Assembly: GCF_036417355.1 (NCBI RefSeq)
Contig: NZ_CP143889.1
Span: 186,001-250,000, forward strand
Reading direction: 5' to 3'
DNA: 64,000 nucleotides
Source of the DNA: Akkermansia sp. RCC_12PD
GTDB taxonomy: Bacteria; Verrucomicrobiota; Verrucomicrobiia; Verrucomicrobiales; Akkermansiaceae
Positions 35,063-43,200 of the stretch are shown here, one piece after another. The notes beneath the pieces are model-generated. The model ran no database searches and had not been told where the DNA came from. It worked only from the letters and a program-made list of their open reading frames with translations. A program made the position numbers and the translations under genes. Each line of letters starts with the position of its first letter. The stretch's first letter is position 1.

Positions 35063-35845
35063 TCACAGACCCTTCTTGTAGGTGTCGCAGCGGTTCTTCC
35101 ATCCGGCCAGCCAGCGACCCTCGCCCCGCCCGGGAGGACTGTTGTCCACCCGCCGTTGAAGCACCCTCTTGGCCGCTTCCGCAAATTCAACCGCGGCCGG
35201 CTGGCCAGGAGAAGCCGGGCGCATTTCCTCCAGAACCTGCCTGAGCCCCCAGCCCTGCCCGCGATACTGTTCCGAGGGATTCGTGCCCTCCCCCTTGAAA
35301 TTGACGTAGTCGATCAAGGCATACATGCCATTGGGCGCCGCCGCCACGGCATTGTACCTGGCCGCCATTTCACCGGGGCGGCGGGACTGTTTCCTGATGC
35401 GGTCTAGGGCCGCCAGAGAACGGTTGATGATAAAATCCGTCTGCATTTGGAGGGCCGCCGGACTGGACAGCCACTGGCGCATGCGGTCCGGAAGGCCTCC
35501 CCGGACATCCGCCCTGATAAATTCCTCACGGGTCTTCCACGGCGCGGGGCCGTAACACCATTCAGGCAGGCGGGCGCCCCTTCTCCTGCAAAACTCGACA
35601 AATGGAGGGAAACTCTCTTCAAACTTCTCCCGGACTCCGGCCGGGAACCAGATAAAATGCCCTATGCCCAGGGATGGAAAAGCCTCTCCGCGGTTCCAGG
35701 ACACCAGCCCCCTGACGGTTCCGGAACACTCGTTCTGCCAGATTTTCCGCGCTATCTTCCCTTTCACTTCCGCCGCATCGGGAGCGGCCTGCACCCATCC
35801 GACGAGGCAGCAGGCCAATATGCAGCCCAGGATTCTTGCTTGCAT
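35063..35845 (-). CDS. Secreted lysozyme-like conserved protein
   Basis: The 260-residue protein has a signal peptide (MQARILGCILACCLVGWVQA). A conserved block follows: KIWQNECSGTVRGLVSWNRG, EAFPSLGIGHFIWFPAG, RRGARLPEWCYGPAPWKTREEF and VNFKGEGTNPSEQYRGQGWGL. The E...W.RGE..SLGIGHF arrangement resembles phage-type lysozymes/muramidases, with the Glu in QNEC or GEAF as catalytic candidates. This is resemblance only. The ATG at 35845 begins the signal peptide; the frame is open further upstream, across rluE on the other strand, without coding merit. Confidence 0.75.
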   Translation of the reverse strand: MQARILGCILACCLVGWVQAAPDAAEVKGKIARKIWQNECSGTVRGLVSWNRGEAFPSLGIGHFIWFPAGVREKFEESFPPFVEFCRRRGARLPEWCYGPAPWKTREEFIRADVRGGLPDRMRQWLSSPAALQMQTDFIINRSLAALDRIRKQSRRPGEMAARYNAVAAAPNGMYALIDYVNFKGEGTNPSEQYRGQGWGLRQVLEEMRPASPGQPAAVEFAEAAKRVLQRRVDNSPPGRGEGRWLAGWKNRCDTYKKGL

Positions 35846-35938
35846 GGGCACACTTTCAGGCCGGAGGGGAGGCAAGTCAAGCCGCTTCCATTTCTCGTGC
35901 CAAAGCTTCCGGAGCATGATAAACTGCGCCCGCACCGC

Positions 35939-36505
35939 ATGATTCTGGCTTTCAACAAACCCTACGGAGTGCTTTCCCAATTCACACGGGAGGCGCCCCA
36001 CCACAGGACTCTGGCTGAATTCGGATTTCCGTCCGGCGTCTATCCCGTAGGCCGCCTGGACTCGGATTCGGAAGGGCTCCTGCTGCTCTCCGATGAAAAA
36101 AAGCTGGTGGACCGCCTGTTGAATCCGCGGAACAGGCATCCCAGAACGTACTGGAGCCAGGTGGAGGGGAGACCTTCCCCGCGGGACTTACTCCCGCTGG
36201 AACGCGGCGGCATCCTCATCCGGGACTACCGCACCCTGCCGTGCCGCGCGCGCCTCATTCCCAGAGAACCGGACGTCCCGCCGCGGGAACCGCCCGTCCG
36301 CTTCCGGGCCAATATTCCGACCGCATGGCTGGAGCTCACGCTGGTGGAGGGCAAAAACCGCCAGGTGCGGCGCATGACCGCGGCCACGGGTTTTCCTACG
36401 CTCAGGCTCCTGCGTGTCAGGATAGGGAATTTGCCGCTGGACGGCCTGGAGCCGGGCACATGGAAGGAGCTGTCGCCGAGTGAACGGCAGGCCGTCATGC
36501 CGTAA
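35939..36505 (+). CDS. rluE: 23S rRNA pseudouridine synthase, RluE-like
   Basis: The 188-residue protein starts MILAFNKPYGVLSQFT and has the catalytic Asp motif GVYPVGRLDSDSEGLLLL, RTYWSQVEG, and the C-terminal GKNRQVRRMTAATGFPTLRLLRVRIG of the RsuA/RluB/E/F family. It lacks the N-terminal S4 domain, as RluE does. It converts a uridine of rRNA to pseudouridine. The ATG at 35939 starts the conserved core; the long in-frame extension upstream overlaps the divergent secreted protein and is rejected. Confidence 0.92.
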   Translation: MILAFNKPYGVLSQFTREAPHHRTLAEFGFPSGVYPVGRLDSDSEGLLLLSDEKKLVDRLLNPRNRHPRTYWSQVEGRPSPRDLLPLERGGILIRDYRTLPCRARLIPREPDVPPREPPVRFRANIPTAWLELTLVEGKNRQVRRMTAATGFPTLRLLRVRIGNLPLDGLEPGTWKELSPSERQAVMP

Positions 36506-36577
36506 TATGGGGTTGATTTTTCCCGAAAAAAACATTTATATGTTTTCCCGCATCAGGAGATCCTACATCTATTTTAC

Positions 36578-36799
36578 ATGAAAGCCGAACTTGTCGAACA
36601 AGCCTCCAAAATCATTCCCGAGCCCCAGCTGCTGATTAACGTGGTTTCCCGCCGCGTCGCCCAGCTCAACAGCGGCCGTGCTCCGCTGATTCCCACCACG
36701 CCCCATATGGGAAACGCGAACATCGCCCTGACGGAGATTATTGAAGGCAAGCTTGTCTATCACGTCCCCTCCGACACCCTGCAGGAGGCCGCCCAGTAA
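36578..36799 (+). CDS. rpoZ: RNA polymerase omega subunit
   Basis: The 73-residue protein contains a recognisable omega core, LLINVVSRRVAQLNSGRAPL, followed by MGNANIALTEIIEGKLVYHV. This matches the RRAxQL..G..P....ALxEIxEGKL pattern of RpoZ. Omega helps assembly of beta' into RNA polymerase. It is located upstream of smpB with a terminator-like hairpin between them. Confidence 0.85.
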   Translation: MKAELVEQASKIIPEPQLLINVVSRRVAQLNSGRAPLIPTTPHMGNANIALTEIIEGKLVYHVPSDTLQEAAQ

Positions 36800-36845
36800 C
36801 TCCCCTGCCCCCTCCCGTTCCCATCCGGAACCCATCCCCTTCATC

Positions 36846-36877
36846 AAGCCCCCGGTTCTTCTGGCCCGGGGCTTTTT
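36846..36877 (+). terminator. Terminator between rpoZ and smpB
   Basis: AAGCCCC (36846-36852) pairs with GGGGCTT (36868-36874), followed by TTTC. It ends only ~15 bases before the smpB start codon, so it could also fold in the smpB leader. Confidence 0.7.
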
Positions 36878-36891
36878 CATCCCCGCCGAAC

Positions 36892-37350
36892 ATGAGCGCA
36901 GACATCTCCTCCAATAAAAAAGCCCGCCGGGACTACGAAATCCTGGATACCTGCGAATGCGGGCTGGAACTCAAAGGCACGGAAGTCAAATCCATCCGTG
37001 CCGGAAAGGTGAACATTGCCGATGCATTCGCCAGAGTGGAAAACGGCCAGATGCTCCTGTACGGTTGTGACATCCAGCCGTGGGAGACGGCCGGGGAATT
37101 TTTCCAGCACAAGGCGCGCCGCCCCCGCCGCCTGCTGCTCCACAAGCGGGAAATCTTTAAGCTGGAACAACAGGTCTCCCAGAAGGGCTGTTCCCTCGTA
37201 GCCCTCAAGCTGTACTGGAAAAACGGCAAGGTCAAGCTGGCCCTGGGGCTGGGCAAAGGCAAGACCCACCGCGACCAGCGCTACGACCTCAAGGCCCGCG
37301 TGGAAATGCGGGAAGCCCAGCGGGAAGTGGCCCGCATCAACAGGCGGTAA
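36892..37350 (+). CDS. smpB: SsrA-binding protein SmpB
   Basis: The 152-residue protein shows SmpB signatures: KKARRDYEILDTCECGLELKGTEVKSIRAGKVNIADAFA, then KLKLALGLGKGK-type VKLALGLGKGKTHRDQRYDLK near the C-terminus. The basic tail ends ARINRR. SmpB binds tmRNA and is essential for trans-translation rescue of stalled ribosomes. No tmRNA gene was found in the window. Confidence 0.96.
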   Translation: MSADISSNKKARRDYEILDTCECGLELKGTEVKSIRAGKVNIADAFARVENGQMLLYGCDIQPWETAGEFFQHKARRPRRLLLHKREIFKLEQQVSQKGCSLVALKLYWKNGKVKLALGLGKGKTHRDQRYDLKARVEMREAQREVARINRR

Positions 37351-37413
37351 GGATTGGGGGTGCCTTTTTTCTTCAGCCTGCTTTTCAGGCGGGATGCATC
37401 ACCGTTCTCAGCA

Positions 37414-37716
37414 TTATTGCAGCACAACGTTCAGCGGTCCCCACAGCACGGAAAAATAAATAAGGGAAGTCATTCCATACACCAGAAGGCATACCGGAAC
37501 CATTAGCCACAAACCTTTCCGGAACAGAAGGATGCACGCCAGCAGCCCAAAAAGGCAGTGGAAAAGCAGCAGCACGGAGAAGAGAACAATCACCATGCCA
37601 TTGAACGCAGCCGGTTCAAAGATATGGAAACCTACCCCCTCAAGAATACCCACGCCGGGAAGCCCCAGAGGGATCAGCCACATATAGCGGTCCAGCCATT
37701 TCCACATCCTGTTCAT
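37414..37716 (-). CDS. Small polytopic membrane protein
   Basis: The 100-residue protein has three hydrophobic helices (roughly residues 12-30, 38-64, 68-95) and no recognisable motif (MNRMWKWLDRYMWLIPLGLP start). It lies 20 bases downstream of an exonuclease-like gene on the same strand and is probably co-transcribed. Function unknown. Confidence 0.6.
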   Translation of the reverse strand: MNRMWKWLDRYMWLIPLGLPGVGILEGVGFHIFEPAAFNGMVIVLFSVLLLFHCLFGLLACILLFRKGLWLMVPVCLLVYGMTSLIYFSVLWGPLNVVLQ

Positions 37717-37735
37717 GCCACGCAGACGGGACGGG

Positions 37736-38299
37736 TTACAGCTTCCAGTCTACGGGCAATTCCACGGTGCCCCCTTTCTTGTCGTCATAGCGGATGAAAC
37801 CGTGTTCCGCTCCATACCAGTGAACATCGCGGGTAACCTTCACGTCAAAACAGCAGTAGCGCGCTATGTCCATCAGCAGTTCCACATTCCCGGTCTTCAC
37901 GTAATCCGCCCACCACTTGAGGGCCTGGGTGCCCACCGCCGTCTTGGAGGAGCCTATGGAAGCCGCGGCCACGGAATCCAGCTTGACGCGGACTCCGCCG
38001 CGCTGCTCGATATCCCGGCACAGGTCCAGATTGTTCGTGATGTCCGCCATGTTCCACATCGTATAACGCTGGAGCACGCCGTAGTCGAAGTGTTCGTGGT
38101 TGTAGCCCACCACCAGGTCCGCCTGGCGGAGCTGCGTGATGAGGTCGTCCACCATTTCCTCGGAATAAATCGTGTATTTGCCGGAAGCGGTGGAATAAGT
38201 CACGCCCACGGACATGCGCATCTCGGCCGTGTTGTGCCAGCCTCCCACCTCTGCAGCGGAGTGGCGGGTTTCCAAGTCAAAATACACGATGTCTCTCAT
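37736..38299 (-). CDS. RNase H-fold 3'-5' exonuclease-like protein (DEDDy type)
   Basis: The 187-residue protein begins MRDIVYFDLETRHSAAEVGG (Exo I motif DxE). It has VVGYNHEHFDYGVLQRY (Exo II) and ARYCCFDVKVTRD (Exo III, with Y and D). It belongs to the predicted ribonuclease-H-like exonucleases (YprB type) often linked to DNA repair helicases, none of which is adjacent. It is divergent from trmL. Confidence 0.8.
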   Translation of the reverse strand: MRDIVYFDLETRHSAAEVGGWHNTAEMRMSVGVTYSTASGKYTIYSEEMVDDLITQLRQADLVVGYNHEHFDYGVLQRYTMWNMADITNNLDLCRDIEQRGGVRVKLDSVAAASIGSSKTAVGTQALKWWADYVKTGNVELLMDIARYCCFDVKVTRDVHWYGAEHGFIRYDDKKGGTVELPVDWKL

Positions 38300-38379
38300 C
38301 GGAGGGAAAGGTACATTATTTGTTTCTCTGGAACAAGTCTCTCTTGAAAGGAAAGGCCGTTTGTGATGAGATCAGCCGC

Positions 38380-38856
38380 ATGCCGCCGCGCTTCAACATC
38401 GTCATGTTTCATCCGGAAATCCCCCACAATACCGGGGCCGCCGGACGTCTGGCGCTGGCTACGGGTTCCAGACTGCACCTGGTCAAGCCGCTGGGATTCA
38501 GCCTGGATGAAAAACATGTGAGGCGTACCGGTCTGGACTACTGGGCAAAAGTGGACCTGCACGTCTGGGAAAACCTGGAGGAACTTCAGCGGAACGCCGG
38601 TCCGGAAGCGCGCTTCTGGTACCTGAGCACCAAGGCGAAGCGGACGCACTGGGAGGCGGAATTCCGCCGGGGGGACTATCTGGTCTTCGGTCCGGAGTCC
38701 AGGGGATTGCCGGAAAGCATGCTGAAAGAGCATACGGACGCCGCCCTGACCATACCCATGCCGGGGGAAGGCTCCCGGAGCCTGAATCTCTCTACCGCCG
38801 TAGCCGTCGTCCTGTATGAAGGGCTACGGCAAACGGGCGGACAAAACGGCCTTTGA
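38380..38856 (+). CDS. trmL: tRNA (cytidine/uridine-34-2'-O)-methyltransferase TrmL
   Basis: The 158-residue SPOUT enzyme has FNIVMFHPEIPHNTGAAGRLA (motif 1, N for SAM/RNA), LVFGPESRGLPESML (motif 2) and IPMPGEGSRSLNLSTAVAVVLYEGLRQ (motif 3, knotted SAM site). The size and motifs match TrmL, which methylates the wobble ribose of two tRNA-Leu isoacceptors. The ATG at 38380 gives the expected short N-terminus; a 20-codon upstream extension is unlikely. Confidence 0.93.
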   Translation: MPPRFNIVMFHPEIPHNTGAAGRLALATGSRLHLVKPLGFSLDEKHVRRTGLDYWAKVDLHVWENLEELQRNAGPEARFWYLSTKAKRTHWEAEFRRGDYLVFGPESRGLPESMLKEHTDAALTIPMPGEGSRSLNLSTAVAVVLYEGLRQTGGQNGL

Positions 38857-38875
38857 CATCCTCCGGTCCTGCCGC

Positions 38876-39523
38876 TCAGGCCTTCCTGCCGCCGCACATG
38901 TCCATCAGGCTGGGCGCGCCGCCGTCTTCCTCCTTCCCCTGCCCCTTCCAGGGACGCACCAGATAAAAAAGCGCAAGGGACGCAATGGCGCCGCAGGTAT
39001 CGCAGAACATGTCTTTCTGGGCGTCCCATACATCGCCTTGGGAACCGAGGAAATCGTTGGCGTCATTCCCTCCGATGATGACTGCATACTGCCATTCGAT
39101 AATTTCATAGGCCGCCGCCACGGCCATCACGAAGAAAAGGCCGAAAATCCCCGCCAGAATCTTGCCCGCGTACTGCTTGCGCACCAGGTATTCTGCCACG
39201 GGGAAAGCATAAAAGCCCACCGTGAAGTGAGCTATGCGGTCAAAAGGGTTCCTGTGCGCGCCCACCAGTTCCCGGAACCATTCGAAAGGAACTTCTGCAA
39301 ACGTGTAATGGGCGCCTACCGTGTGGCACGCCAGCCAGAAAAACATCAGCGTGTAGGACCAGTTGCTGAAACGGAAGGTCCGGGACCACACCGTCAGAAC
39401 CGCTGCCACGAGAACCACGGGAATCACCTCCGCCACCCAGACGGACCGGGAGGCCGGAGATATGCCCATCACAAGGAACAGCAGGAGGAAAACGGCTAGC
39501 AGAAAACAGGGATACTTCTTCAT
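38876..39523 (-). CDS. DUF2238/YjdF-type integral membrane protein
   Basis: The 215-residue protein has six predicted helices and the family marks VGAHYTFAEVPFEW, RNPFDRIAHFTVGFYAFPVAEYLVR, AAYEIIEWQYAVIIGGND and GSQGDVWDAQKDMFCDTCGA. These conserved acidic and His residues within membrane segments are typical of DUF2238 (YjdF) proteins, whose function is unknown. It lies downstream of citrate synthase on the same strand but beyond a terminator, so it has its own promoter. Confidence 0.85.
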   Translation of the reverse strand: MKKYPCFLLAVFLLLFLVMGISPASRSVWVAEVIPVVLVAAVLTVWSRTFRFSNWSYTLMFFWLACHTVGAHYTFAEVPFEWFRELVGAHRNPFDRIAHFTVGFYAFPVAEYLVRKQYAGKILAGIFGLFFVMAVAAAYEIIEWQYAVIIGGNDANDFLGSQGDVWDAQKDMFCDTCGAIASLALFYLVRPWKGQGKEEDGGAPSLMDMCGGRKA

Positions 39524-39545
39524 GAGAGAGTGGCAGTCATCATAC

Positions 39546-39577
39546 GAAAAAGACGCCGGAATTCAATCTCCGGCGTC
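39546..39577 (-). terminator. Rho-independent terminator after citrate synthase
   Basis: On the minus strand GACGCCGGA (39577-39569) pairs with TCCGGCGTC (39560-39552) and is followed by TTTTTCG. It starts 20 bases after the citrate synthase stop. Confidence 0.92.
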
Positions 39578-39596
39578 CTCTCCATGGAAAAATGCC

Positions 39597-40739
39597 CTAC
39601 CGCATGTCGATCGTGGGAACGGGAATGCGGTCCTTCGGCCCCGTGTACAGGGTCAGGGGCCTGTAAAGCGTGTTGTCTTCCATCTGTTCCAGCACCTGGG
39701 CCACCCACCCGGAACAACGGGCAATGGAGAAAATAGCCGTAAACAGCCTGGTGGGAATGCCGATGCTGTAATAAACCGTAGCGGAATAAAAATCCACATT
39801 CGCATTGAGCCCCTTGCGTTCACGGACAAGTTTGGCGATGCGTTCCGACATGCGGATCCATTTGGGTTCTCCTATCTTGGAGGAAAGGCGGATGGCCATG
39901 CGGCGCAGATGCGGCGCACGCGGATCCAGAACGCGGTACACGCGGTGGCCCATGCCCATGATCTTCTCCTTGCGGGAAAGCTTGTCCTCAATATAGGAAT
40001 CCACCCCGTCTTCCGTGCCTATCTCCTTGAGCATCTCAATCACCCCCTCATTGGCACCGCCGTGCAGCGGCCCTTTCAGGGTGCCGATGGCCGCAGTAAT
40101 CGCGGAATACATGTCGGAAAGGGTGGCGATGCACACACGGGCGGCAAAGGTGGAGGCGTTCATGCCGTGGTCCGCATGCAGGATATAGGCCACGTCCAGA
40201 ATATGGGCTTCATCCGGATTGGGCTCCTCACCTTTCAGCAGCCACAAAAAATGTTCGGATTCGCTCAGGTCTTCCCGCACGGGCGGCAGGTCCAGCCCCT
40301 GGCACAGGCGGTAATAATACGCCACCATCACGGGCACCTTGGCAATCAGGCTGAGGCCTATCTCCTTCAGCTGGCCGGGGTCCTTGGTGCGGTCGTCATA
40401 CATGCCCAGCATGGAAACCGCCGTCCGGAGGGCGGACATGGGACGGGCGGACTTGGTGGCGGTCTTGAAAAAATCCAGAACGGGCTGGGGGAGATCACGG
40501 TCCGAACGGAGGCGGTTCCTGATGCCTTCCAATTCATCCCGGTTCGGAAGGCGCTTGTTGAGAAGCAGATAAACGACTTCCTCAAAACAGCACATTTCCA
40601 CAAGATCATCAATATCGTACCCCAGATACAAAAGGCGCCCTTCCTCACCGCGCACATCACTCAAAGCGGATTCGTTGGCGATGATGCCTTTTAATCCTTT
40701 GGGGTATGTGCGTCGTTCAGAAAAAGTGTCATTGCTCAT
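39597..40739 (-). CDS. gltA: Citrate synthase
   Basis: The 380-residue protein contains ILHADHGMNASTFAAR (first catalytic His), GPLHGGANEGVIEML (second His), KIMGMGHRVYRVLDPRAPHLR and the catalytic Asp in NANVDFYSATVYYSIG. It condenses acetyl-CoA and oxaloacetate. The length and the start (KGLKGIIANESALSDVRGEEGRLLYLGYDI) place it in the short type also found as 2-methylcitrate synthases and Gram-positive CitZ, so exact substrate breadth is open. It is transcribed after tsaB on the same strand with a 73-base gap. Confidence 0.94.
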   Translation of the reverse strand: MSNDTFSERRTYPKGLKGIIANESALSDVRGEEGRLLYLGYDIDDLVEMCCFEEVVYLLLNKRLPNRDELEGIRNRLRSDRDLPQPVLDFFKTATKSARPMSALRTAVSMLGMYDDRTKDPGQLKEIGLSLIAKVPVMVAYYYRLCQGLDLPPVREDLSESEHFLWLLKGEEPNPDEAHILDVAYILHADHGMNASTFAARVCIATLSDMYSAITAAIGTLKGPLHGGANEGVIEMLKEIGTEDGVDSYIEDKLSRKEKIMGMGHRVYRVLDPRAPHLRRMAIRLSSKIGEPKWIRMSERIAKLVRERKGLNANVDFYSATVYYSIGIPTRLFTAIFSIARCSGWVAQVLEQMEDNTLYRPLTLYTGPKDRIPVPTIDMR

Positions 40740-40812
40740 GGTCTAAAAATACTACTAGTGATGAAGATTACCGATTAAAAGTCTAACAATCTTCCAGAAA
40801 GTCAAACCCTAA

Positions 40813-41481
40813 TTACGCCTTCACGGCCCAGGCGGGGCGTTTGGAGGAAGTGATATGGGGAGCCCGGACATACAGCGGTTCCGCCGGCGCCGCCAGAAGC
40901 TCCTCCCGTCGCGCAACATCCAGGGCCATCCATGCGGAACCCAGTGCTTCCGCATGCGGAAGAACGGGCAGGACGCCCTCCATGCTCCTGGCGGCCAGGA
41001 CCCCGGCGGCCTCCGTGGAATACACGGGGATTCCGGTCTTCAGGCATTCCCGCACCCGGGCTGCGGTCTGCTCCCCGGGCAGCACTTCCGGGGAACCCTC
41101 CAGAACTCCGGCAGTCACGCGAGCCCATGCCCAGCCTCCACGCCGGGCGTCTGACATCACGCAGGCCAGCGGAGCATGAATGCCGAGTCCGTTCCATGAA
41201 CTAAACGCCGCGACGCGCGAGCCATGCACCAGGGACAAGCCGTCCGCCACAGCCAGCGCCACGCGGATTCCTCCGTAGGAACCGGGACCGGAACCCACCA
41301 CGATTTCCGCCAGACGGCGGCCTTCCAGGGAATCCAGGACCTTGCGTACGGCTTGAAAAATGGCTGAGGTATGGTTGCGCTCCGCTTCCCATTCCACACG
41401 GCACAACAGGACGCCTCCGGCCCATGCCGCGGCGGAAAGCCGTGCACAGGAAGTTTCCAGAACCAGAAGCGCCTCTTGCAT
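40813..41481 (-). CDS. tsaB: tRNA threonylcarbamoyladenosine biosynthesis protein TsaB
   Basis: The 222-residue protein starts MQEALLVLETSCARLSAAAW. It has the ASKHA-fold pattern EIVVGSGPGSYGGIRVALAVADGLSLVHGSRVAA, where GPGSYTGLR-like is the TsaB hallmark. TsaB is the inactive paralogue that partners TsaD in making t6A37 in tRNA. The C-terminal half is divergent, as usual. The ATG at 41481 is preferred over one at 41514 because the domain starts there. Confidence 0.88.
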   Translation of the reverse strand: MQEALLVLETSCARLSAAAWAGGVLLCRVEWEAERNHTSAIFQAVRKVLDSLEGRRLAEIVVGSGPGSYGGIRVALAVADGLSLVHGSRVAAFSSWNGLGIHAPLACVMSDARRGGWAWARVTAGVLEGSPEVLPGEQTAARVRECLKTGIPVYSTEAAGVLAARSMEGVLPVLPHAEALGSAWMALDVARREELLAAPAEPLYVRAPHITSSKRPAWAVKA

Positions 41482-41606
41482 GTGGCGGATCATACAGCAG
41501 GGAGGGACGTTCATAAAACATTTTTTGCCCCTCTTTTGCGAAGAACCAAATTTGGTTCGCCTTCTGCCGGAAATCCGGCTATCCTGATTTTACACCTCTC
41601 CACCGC

Positions 41607-42515
41607 ATGCCCAAGGCACCAAAATACACACCGAGACGCCGCGACTGGCGCCGGTATGCAGAAACAGCCGGCCGGCCGCGCTCCGCGGCAAGCCTTCGCA
41701 ATATGATGAGGCAATGCAACCGGGAAGCCTGGGACAAAACACACCGTGCCCAAGTCACGTCCGACTGCTGGGAGGATGAATACGAAGACTTCTCGTTCAT
41801 GGACCTGCCCCGGAAAACCCGGTTCATCAGGCACGCGGTGGCCACCTTCCTGCTCCTGCCGCTGGCCCTTATCACGGCCATGTCCCTGTGCGACCAGCTC
41901 GCCCACGCGTCGGGCAGTCTCAACATTCTTTTCTCCATTCCGGTCTGGTATGCCCTGATGGGGGCGGCTGTCTGGATCGTGCTGGGATGCAGCAGGCTGT
42001 TCACCACTTCCCTGCTCTACCTGTACGTGCTGGGCCATGAACTGACGCACGTGCTGGCGGTCTATTGCAGCCGGGGCTCCGTCAGCAAATTCAACGCCTC
42101 CCTGGATGGCGGCTACATTCAAACGAATAAAAACAACCTGTTCATCTCCCTTTCCCCCTATTTCCTGCCCCTCTGGGGCATGCTGTGGGGGCTAGTCTGG
42201 GGAATCGTCCATATCTTCTGGCCCACCATTACCTGCGAGGCGCTGCTCTACTCCGGCCTGGGATTCTGGTGGTGCTTCCATCTGTTCTGGACGGCATGGA
42301 TCATTCCCAAGGACCAGCCGGACCTGGCAGGCAACGGAACCTTCTTCTCCCTGATCCTCGTTTACTTTGCCAACCTGCTTCTGTTCCTGGGCCTCTTGCG
42401 CCTGTTCAATGCAGTAAGCATCAACAAATTCCTGGCAGACTGCCTTCACAATGCGGAACGGCTGTGGGACACAGCCAGGGATCTGGCCCTGTTTACGGTA
42501 GGACTGTTCCTATAA
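41607..42515 (+). CDS. Integral membrane protein with HELTH zinc-protease-like motif
   Basis: The 302-residue protein has a basic N-terminus (MPKAPKYTPRRRDWRRYAET) and about six helices. The third carries LYLYVLGHELTHVLAVYCSRG, an HExxH motif inside a membrane segment, as in M50 site-2 proteases. A matching downstream metal ligand such as LDG/NPDG is only hinted at by NKNNLFISLSPYFLPLWG. Relatives of this kind are annotated as M50-like or as conserved unknown membrane proteins. Activity is therefore unproven. A lipoprotein gene follows 80 bases later. Confidence 0.7.
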   Translation: MPKAPKYTPRRRDWRRYAETAGRPRSAASLRNMMRQCNREAWDKTHRAQVTSDCWEDEYEDFSFMDLPRKTRFIRHAVATFLLLPLALITAMSLCDQLAHASGSLNILFSIPVWYALMGAAVWIVLGCSRLFTTSLLYLYVLGHELTHVLAVYCSRGSVSKFNASLDGGYIQTNKNNLFISLSPYFLPLWGMLWGLVWGIVHIFWPTITCEALLYSGLGFWWCFHLFWTAWIIPKDQPDLAGNGTFFSLILVYFANLLLFLGLLRLFNAVSINKFLADCLHNAERLWDTARDLALFTVGLFL

Positions 42516-42583
42516 AAAACATCTTTTCCCGTGCAGGGAATCATGAACGGCGCAAGCCGGAAAGGAATCCAATAATTCAGAAC

Positions 42584-42590
42584 AAAGGAG
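42584..42590 (+). promoter_or_regulatory. Strong Shine-Dalgarno site
   Basis: AAAGGAG lies 5 bases before the ATG at 42596. It decides that start against an in-frame upstream extension to 42185, and stands out because most genes here lack such a clear site. Confidence 0.75.
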
Positions 42591-42595
42591 TTCCC

Positions 42596-43120
42596 ATGCA
42601 TACCACACACTTGATTGCCCTGTCCCTGGCCGCCGCCGCCCTAGTGGCCTGCAACCCCAAGGAAACCGTGAAGGCCCTGACCTCCGACCAGAACGTCACC
42701 CAGGAAATGGCCGTAAGATTTGCGGAAAACATGGTCGGCCTTCCGCGGGCGCTCGTTGTCTCGGACGCCAGAAAAGCCGCCCCCGGTGAAAAAGTCACCG
42801 TGAAAGGGGCTGTTCTGGGTGAAGAACCCGTCTTTGCGGAAAACATTGCCTCATTCACCATTGGAGATCCTGCACAACTGCTGGCCAACATGCAGGAACA
42901 CGGAACATGGACTACCGACAGCGTCCCCGTGGAAATCAGGAAAGACAACACCATGACCGTCCAGTTCGTGGACGAGCAAGGCAACCCGATCAAACAATCC
43001 GCCAAGGGCGTCAACGGACTGAAGGAACGTGACGCGGTCATCATCACCGGAACCATCGACCCCCATTCCACACCGGAACGCCCCGTGCTTAACATTGAAA
43101 GCATTGTAATTGAAAAATAA
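42596..43120 (+). CDS. Putative lipoprotein of unknown function
   Basis: The 174-residue product begins MHTTHLIALSLAAAALVACN, a lipoprotein signal with lipobox LVAC (Cys at residue 19). The mature part has an OB-like series of short beta segments: VTVKGAVLGEEPVFAENIASFTIGD, VPVEIRKDNTMTVQFVD and DAVIITGTIDP. It may be a small periplasmic binding domain of the BOF/tRNA_anti type. Function unknown. Confidence 0.75.
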   Translation: MHTTHLIALSLAAAALVACNPKETVKALTSDQNVTQEMAVRFAENMVGLPRALVVSDARKAAPGEKVTVKGAVLGEEPVFAENIASFTIGDPAQLLANMQEHGTWTTDSVPVEIRKDNTMTVQFVDEQGNPIKQSAKGVNGLKERDAVIITGTIDPHSTPERPVLNIESIVIEK

Positions 43121-43200
43121 ATTTCCCGTGCCAGCCCCGGATTCATGTCAACGGTTCAGGCGTGTTGCTCCTAGACCGTTTTCCGCATCAGCATTCGGGC

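Noticed and set aside
35447-35938. Longer N-terminus for the RluE-like protein
   Set aside because: It lies antisense to the secreted lysozyme-like gene and would not encode an S4 domain; the family core starts at 35939.
36880-37420. tmRNA gene next to smpB
   Set aside because: The sequence downstream of smpB lacks a tRNA-Ala-like end and a tag reading frame; only a weak hairpin (around 37375-37395) is present.
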